NCBI GenBank assembly: GCA_946221915.1
Contig: CAMIKG010000100.1
Coordinates: forward strand, 1 to 11,004
DNA: 11,004 nucleotides
Origin: an uncultured Erwinia sp.
GTDB taxonomy: Bacteria > Pseudomonadota > Gammaproteobacteria > Enterobacterales > Enterobacteriaceae
Direction: 5' to 3'
A program made the position numbers and the translations under genes. Of this stretch, positions 7,113 to 11,004 are shown in pieces. The notes beneath the pieces are model-generated. The model ran no database searches and was not told the origin of the DNA. It saw only the letters and a list, made by a program, of their open reading frames with translations. The number at the start of each line of letters is the position of its first letter. Position 1 is the stretch's first letter.

Positions 7113-8186
7113 GTGCTAGCTATCAAATCGCCGCACCGTTACCTCCAGCTGCCCGGCCTCACTGCCCGGGCAGGTGAATATATTGTTCCCCATGCCACTT
7201 CTGTCGCGATTATCACCAGTCCCCAGGCCTGGCAGGCGGTCAATCCGCAACTGGAAACCAGCCTGCAGGCGCATGCGATTGATTACCAGGTCAGCTTCCT
7301 TGCGGGCGAGTGCAGCGATGAGGCGATTGCTGAGCATCAGGCGCGGGTGCAGCAGTCTGGCGCCAGGCTGGTACTGGGCATTGGCGGTGGGCGCGTGCTG
7401 GATTGCGCGAAAGCCGTGGCCAATGCGCTGGCAGATGTCGCGCTGGTGACCTTACCGACCGTCGCCGCCACCTGTGCCGCCTGGTCGCCGGTCAGCATTA
7501 TTTACAATGCGCAGGGCGGACATCAGCGCAGTATTGCGCTGGAAAAGATGCCGCTGCTGGTGCTGGTCGACAGCGAAGTGATTGCGCGCAGCGATGTGCG
7601 TTATCTGAAAGCCGGTATCGTCGATGCGCTGGCAAAATGGTACGAATTTATTCCTTATCAGCAGAAAAACGGCGACAGCCTGGCGCTGAACCTGAAAGTG
7701 CAGGCAGCGAAAATGGCCGTCGATACCTTTGCGCAGTATGGCGCGCAGGCGCTGCAGGCCAGTCAGCAGGGCATTGTTACCCCGGCGTTAAGCAAAGTGA
7801 TTGACGCCAATATCGCGCTGGCCGGGATGGCGAACAGTATGCGCGATGACTCCCCGGCGCCTGGCGTGGCGCACGCCATCCATAACCGTCTCACGCATCA
7901 GCCTGAGCTGCATGACTGGCTGCACGGCGAGAAAGTGGGTTTTTGCCTGCTGGTGCAGTCGCTACTGGAAAGCGCCAATGGTCAGCCGGATGCCGGATTG
8001 CTGGCGCTGCTGCGCCAGTATGACGCGCCACTCACCTTATCGCCGCTGGCCGGCGATCGCGCGGCTGCCTTTGCCGCTATTGCGCGCGAAGTGAAATTCT
8101 CCGCCGCCAATGCCGACCGTTTACCGTTTTCACTTGCCGCCAGCGCCATTGAACAGGCTTTGCTGGCCACTGACCGTCATTTCTAA
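7113..8186 (+). CDS. YbdH/GldA-like metal-dependent hydroxyacid/alcohol dehydrogenase
   Basis: A 357-residue NAD(P)-dependent oxidoreductase of the iron-containing alcohol dehydrogenase/glycerol dehydrogenase group. The nucleotide-binding GIGGGRVLDCAK is at 89-100 and TLPTVAATCAAWSPVS at 113-128. Metal ligands fit the GldA pattern: Asp171 (GIVDALAKWYE), His254 (GVAHAIHN) and His271 (WLHGEK). The TCAAWSP and AGI-DALAKWYE stretches resemble E. coli YbdH (HcxA), which reduces 2-oxoacids, more than true glycerol dehydrogenase. The start is a GTG at 7113 with a weak CAGG about 8 nt upstream; no ATG is better placed. It is the first gene of the rightward operon, 9 bp before the monooxygenase. It likely reduces a 2-oxoacid made by its neighbours, for example oxaloacetate. 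The fold is sure, the substrate is inferred. Confidence 0.87.
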   Translation: MLAIKSPHRYLQLPGLTARAGEYIVPHATSVAIITSPQAWQAVNPQLETSLQAHAIDYQVSFLAGECSDEAIAEHQARVQQSGARLVLGIGGGRVLDCAKAVANALADVALVTLPTVAATCAAWSPVSIIYNAQGGHQRSIALEKMPLLVLVDSEVIARSDVRYLKAGIVDALAKWYEFIPYQQKNGDSLALNLKVQAAKMAVDTFAQYGAQALQASQQGIVTPALSKVIDANIALAGMANSMRDDSPAPGVAHAIHNRLTHQPELHDWLHGEKVGFCLLVQSLLESANGQPDAGLLALLRQYDAPLTLSPLAGDRAAAFAAIAREVKFSAANADRLPFSLAASAIEQALLATDRHF

Positions 8187-8195
8187 GGATCAATC

Positions 8196-9509
8196 ATGTC
8201 AAACCACACTGAAAATCGTCGCCAGCTGCGTCTCGGCCTGTTTGTGCAGCCACTGGGGCATCACGTCAGTGGCTGGCGTCTGTCGCAGCAGCAGGAATCG
8301 CCGACAGATATTGAATGGCTGACCTGGATTGCGCGTAAAGCTGAGGAAGGCAAATTCGATATGTTCTTCGTCGGTGATGCGCTGGCAACCAGCGTGTACC
8401 GCCTGCCTTCCACCATGGCGCGCTTTGAACCGCTGACGCTGCTGTCTGCGCTGGCGGTGAATACCCGTCACATCGGCCTGGCGGCGACGGTTTCCACTAC
8501 CTTCAGCGATCCGTTTAACCTGGCGCGCGCCTTCTCGTCGCTGGATCATATCAGTCATGGCCGCGCGGCGTGGAATGTGGTCACTTCATTCTCTACCGAT
8601 GTGGCGCGTAACTTCAGCCGCGACGATATGCCAAACCACGCCGAGCGTTATGCCGTCGCCCATGAGTTTCTTGATGTCACCTTTAAACTGTGGGAAGGCT
8701 GGCAGGAAGGGGCCGTGGTGCATGATAAAGCCAGCGGGCAATATTTTGTCGACGACAAGATCCAGGCGATCAACCACAAAGGGCACCATTTCCAGGTGCA
8801 GGGACCGCTGAATATCGACCGTTCGCCGCAGGGGCGGCCGGTGATTATCGAAGCGGGTTCCTCCGCCGACGGGCAAAAACTGGCAGCCGCCACTGCCGAA
8901 GTGGTATTTACCGCCGCCGCGACGCTGGAAGAGGCGCAGAGCTTCTACCAGGCGCAGAAGCAGCAGGTGGAAGCGGCCGGACGCCATCCTGACCATGTGC
9001 TGATCCTGCCGGGCGTGATGCCGATCGTCGGTCGTACCCGCGAAGAGGCATGGGCTACCTGGCGTGAACTGAATTCACTGGTGGATATCGACAACGGCAT
9101 CAAACAGCTGTCCACCCGTTTTGGTATGGATCTCAGCCAGTTCCCGCTCGACGGTCCGGTACCGGAAGCGCCGGTGATTGAAGGCGGTCAGAGCCGGGTG
9201 AAACTGCTGACCGACCTGGCGGAGCGCGAAAACCTGACGCTGCGTGAACTGGCGGCGATTGCCGCGGGTTCCCGTGGTCACCGCGTGCTGGTGGGCACCG
9301 CAGAAGAGATTGCTGACAACTTCCAGCAGTGGCTGGAGCAGGGCGGCGCAGATGGTTTCAATATTATGCCTGCGATTATGCCGGAGCAGCTGTCGCTGTT
9401 TGTGGAACTGGTGATCCCGGAACTGCGCCGTCGCGGTCTGTTCCGCGAGGAGTATCAGTACCGCACCTTACGTGAAAACCTCGGTTTACCCGACCCTGTG
9501 CGAGGCTAA
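8196..9509 (+). CDS. FMN-dependent monooxygenase, NtaA/SnaA/DszA/YxeK family
   Basis: A 437-residue luciferase-like TIM-barrel flavin monooxygenase, which uses reduced FMN and O2 to oxidise a substrate at a C-S or C-N bond. Visible landmarks are LGLFVQPLGHHVSGWR (13-28), FFVGD (57-61), the HGRAAWNVVTS stretch (121-131), IIEAGSSADGQKLAA (217-231), DGFNIMP (386-392) and the C-terminal LVIPELRRRGLFREEY (405-420). The length and these motifs fit the NtaA/YxeK branch rather than SsuD. A partner flavin reductase is not in the window, as is common for this family. AGGA lies 6 nt before the ATG and overlaps the preceding stop. With the acetyltransferase, M20 deacylase and PrpD genes opposite, YxeK-like cleavage of N-acetyl-S-(2-succino)cysteine to N-acetylcysteine and oxaloacetate is the leading reading; nitrilotriacetate-like C-N cleavage is the rival. 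Confidence 0.9.
   Translation: MSNHTENRRQLRLGLFVQPLGHHVSGWRLSQQQESPTDIEWLTWIARKAEEGKFDMFFVGDALATSVYRLPSTMARFEPLTLLSALAVNTRHIGLAATVSTTFSDPFNLARAFSSLDHISHGRAAWNVVTSFSTDVARNFSRDDMPNHAERYAVAHEFLDVTFKLWEGWQEGAVVHDKASGQYFVDDKIQAINHKGHHFQVQGPLNIDRSPQGRPVIIEAGSSADGQKLAAATAEVVFTAAATLEEAQSFYQAQKQQVEAAGRHPDHVLILPGVMPIVGRTREEAWATWRELNSLVDIDNGIKQLSTRFGMDLSQFPLDGPVPEAPVIEGGQSRVKLLTDLAERENLTLRELAAIAAGSRGHRVLVGTAEEIADNFQQWLEQGGADGFNIMPAIMPEQLSLFVELVIPELRRRGLFREEYQYRTLRENLGLPDPVRG
9502..9505 (+). promoter_or_regulatory. Ribosome binding site that fixes the aminotransferase start
   Basis: GAGG at 9502-9505 lies 8 nt before the ATG at 9514 and inside the last codons of the monooxygenase. It favours the 402-residue form over an in-frame ATG at 9472, which overlaps the monooxygenase gene. 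Confidence 0.65.
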
Positions 9510-9513
9510 CGCG

Positions 9514-10722
9514 ATGACGCTCTCTTTATCGGCACGCGTTCAGCGCGTGACCATTTCCGCCAATGCCGCCGCACGTGAGCGTACCCGCGCGCTGAAAGCG
9601 GCTGGGGTGGATATCATCGATTTAACCATTGGCGAGCCGGATTTTGATACGCCGGAACATATTAAGCAGGCGGCATATGCTGCGATTGCGCGCGGTGAAA
9701 CCAAATATGCGCCGATTCCCGGCGTGGCGGCGCTGCGTGCCGCTATCCAGCATAAGTTGCTGGATGAAAATCAGCTGACGTTTACGGTTGATAACATCAT
9801 GGTGGCGAATGGTGCCAAGCAGGTGATTTTCAATGCCTTCTCCGCCACGCTGAATCCCGGCGATGAAGTGATTATACCGGCGCCTTACTGGCCGACTTTT
9901 CCGGATGCGGTCAGCTTTAATGGCGGTACGCCACGCATCATCCCCTGTCATCTGGAGCAGGGCTATAAACTGCAGCCTGACCAGCTGGCGGCGGCAATTA
10001 CGCCGGACACGCGCTGGCTGGTGCTGAATAATCCGGGTAACCCCAGCGGGGCGATCTATTCACCGCAGGAGCTGGAGGCGCTGGCCGCCGTGCTGCGCCA
10101 GCATCCACAGGTGTGGATTATGCTGGATGAGCTGTACGAGCATATTCTGTTTGACGGTCGTCAGCATCGCGGTTTACTCAATATCGCCCCGGATCTGCAG
10201 GATCGCACGCTACTGGCAGGCGGCGTATCGAAAACCTACGCGATGACCGGCTGGCGCATTGGCTATGGCGCCGGACCTGCCGCTCTGATCAAAGCGATGG
10301 TGGTGGTGCAGTCACAAACCAGTTCCGGCGCCAGCTCGGTGAGCCAGGCGGCGGCACTGGCCGCGCTGGAAGGCGGACTGGCGTTCCTGGCGCCGCAGCA
10401 GGCGGCTTACCAGCAGCGGCGTGATAAGCTGGTGGCGCTGCTGGCAGATGTCCCGGGTCTGGAGGTGCTGGCGCCAGAAGGGGCATTTTTTGTCTTCTGC
10501 CGCTGCGCGGGGTTACTTGGCCGGGTGAAGCCAGACGGTACCCGACTGGAAAGTGAAGCGGATGTGCTCGGCTACCTGCAGGAGAGTGGCGTATCCGGTG
10601 TCGGCGGCAGCGCGTATGGCTTGTCGCCTTACTTCCGTCTGTCGATTGCCTCGGATGAAGCCAGCGTGGTTGAGGCTGGCAGACGTATTGTCGCCGCCTG
10701 TGGACGACTGACGCAGGGGTGA
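9514..10722 (+). CDS. Class I PLP-dependent aminotransferase (aspartate aminotransferase-like)
   Basis: A 402-residue fold-type I aminotransferase, cytoplasmic and PLP-dependent. The full active-site set is visible: GETKYAPIPG (61-70, subgroup Ib TKY signature), VANGAKQVIFNAF (97-109), PAPYWPTF (122-129), NNPGNPSG (172-179, Asn176), LDELYEH (204-210, Asp205), the PLP lysine Lys240 in GGVSKTYAMTGWRIGYG (236-252), and the substrate-carboxylate arginine Arg375 in SPYFRLS. This branch contains aspartate/prephenate aminotransferases and many enzymes of uncertain substrate. The start is 4 nt after the monooxygenase stop, so it belongs to the same operon. In E. coli, ybdH also sits next to an aminotransferase gene (ybdL), so pairing the dehydrogenase with an aminotransferase has a precedent, though this enzyme is not clearly YbdL. 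It may convert oxaloacetate to aspartate or process the released amino acid. The fold is sure, the substrate unknown. Confidence 0.9.
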   Translation: MTLSLSARVQRVTISANAAARERTRALKAAGVDIIDLTIGEPDFDTPEHIKQAAYAAIARGETKYAPIPGVAALRAAIQHKLLDENQLTFTVDNIMVANGAKQVIFNAFSATLNPGDEVIIPAPYWPTFPDAVSFNGGTPRIIPCHLEQGYKLQPDQLAAAITPDTRWLVLNNPGNPSGAIYSPQELEALAAVLRQHPQVWIMLDELYEHILFDGRQHRGLLNIAPDLQDRTLLAGGVSKTYAMTGWRIGYGAGPAALIKAMVVVQSQTSSGASSVSQAAALAALEGGLAFLAPQQAAYQQRRDKLVALLADVPGLEVLAPEGAFFVFCRCAGLLGRVKPDGTRLESEADVLGYLQESGVSGVGGSAYGLSPYFRLSIASDEASVVEAGRRIVAACGRLTQG

Positions 10723-10764
10723 TGTTTTCACTCTGAACGGGGCTATGCTGCCTGTTCAGGGGAG

Positions 10765-10791
10765 CAGATGGCGGGAAAATGCCGCCATCTG
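10765..10791 (+). terminator. Probable terminator of the rightward operon
   Basis: CAGATGGCGG (10765-10774) pairs perfectly with CCGCCATCTG (10782-10791) around a 7-nt loop. A TTTT run follows at 10798-10801. It stands 42 bp after the aminotransferase stop. The T-run is short and set back from the stem, so the call is moderate. Smaller inverted repeats flank it: CTGAAC/GTTCAG (10733-10738/10754-10759) and TCGAAC/GTTCGA (10792-10797/10806-10811). Confidence 0.55.
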
Positions 10792-10833
10792 TCGAACTTT
10801 TAGACGTTCGAACGGCGGTTTGCAACAAAGTGC

Positions 10834-10862
10834 TTGCCAGCTTTTTCGAACAGGGCCATAAT
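10834..10862 (+). promoter_or_regulatory. Sigma-70 promoter of the tRNA-Gly transcript
   Basis: The -35 TTGCCA (10834-10839) and -10 CATAAT (10857-10862) each match consensus at 5 of 6 bases and are exactly 17 bp apart. The bases after the -10 (AGCGCCC) form a GC-rich discriminator, typical of stable-RNA promoters under stringent (ppGpp/DksA) control. Transcription should start near 10869, about 80 nt before the tRNA. Confidence 0.8.
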
Positions 10863-10872
10863 AGCGCCCATT

Positions 10873-10937
10873 CCTGACGGGCTTGAAGATAAAAAGTTAT
10901 TTTTAATCAACAAGTTAAATGATAAATCAACGTCAGG
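10873..10937 (+). other. tRNA 5' leader with long-range 7-bp stem
   Basis: CCTGACG at 10873-10879 is perfectly complementary to CGTCAGG at 10931-10937, enclosing a 51-nt AT-rich loop. The right arm ends 14 nt before the tRNA. It could shape the precursor for 5' processing, or be chance; a 7-bp match over this distance is not rare. Confidence 0.35.
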
Positions 10938-10951
10938 TGGCACGATGTGAT

Positions 10952-11004
<53 letters not shown>

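Overview
The window looks like chromosomal DNA from a Gram-negative enterobacterium, most likely Erwiniaceae or a relative (Pantoea, Erwinia or Dickeya type). The signs are GC-rich tightly packed genes, a type V autotransporter whose C-terminus ends in Phe, a tRNA-Gly(GCC) of enterobacterial sequence, and a textbook sigma-70 stable-RNA promoter. The genus is inferred, not proven.

Layout: (1) 1-2214, plus strand: the 3' part of a large AIDA-type autotransporter adhesin. Its stalk is an array of 19-residue repeats, followed by an autochaperone-like region and an outer-membrane beta-barrel. (2) 2215-2358: a convergent intergenic gap with two stem-loops. (3) 6762 down to 2359, minus strand: four genes that abut or overlap by one base. 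In transcription order they are an aspartase/fumarase-superfamily lyase, a GNAT N-acetyltransferase, an M20 amidohydrolase and an MmgE/PrpD-family protein. (4) 6763-7112: a 350-bp AT-rich divergent control region. (5) 7113-10722, plus strand: a YbdH/GldA-like metal-dependent dehydrogenase, an NtaA/SnaA/DszA/YxeK-type flavin monooxygenase and a class I aminotransferase, spaced 9 and 4 bp apart. (6) 10723-10951: a probable terminator and then a tRNA promoter and leader. (7) 10952-11004: the first 53 nt of tRNA-Gly(GCC), cut by the window edge.

The seven enzyme genes look like one catabolic locus in two divergent arms. The set monooxygenase + GNAT acetyltransferase + M20 deacylase + MmgE/PrpD protein matches the Bacillus subtilis yxe (YxeK, YxeL, YxeP, YxeQ) S-(2-succino)cysteine breakdown operon. 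The lyase matches the idea of an S-(2-succino) lyase that splits the same substrate to cysteine and fumarate. The main alternative is use of an aminopolycarboxylate (iminodisuccinate, EDDS or NTA-like), where the same three families (PrpD-type epimerase, fumarase-type lyase, NtaA-type monooxygenase) also occur. The dehydrogenase and aminotransferase would then handle the 2-oxoacid released by the monooxygenase. No transporter or regulator gene for the cluster lies in this window.
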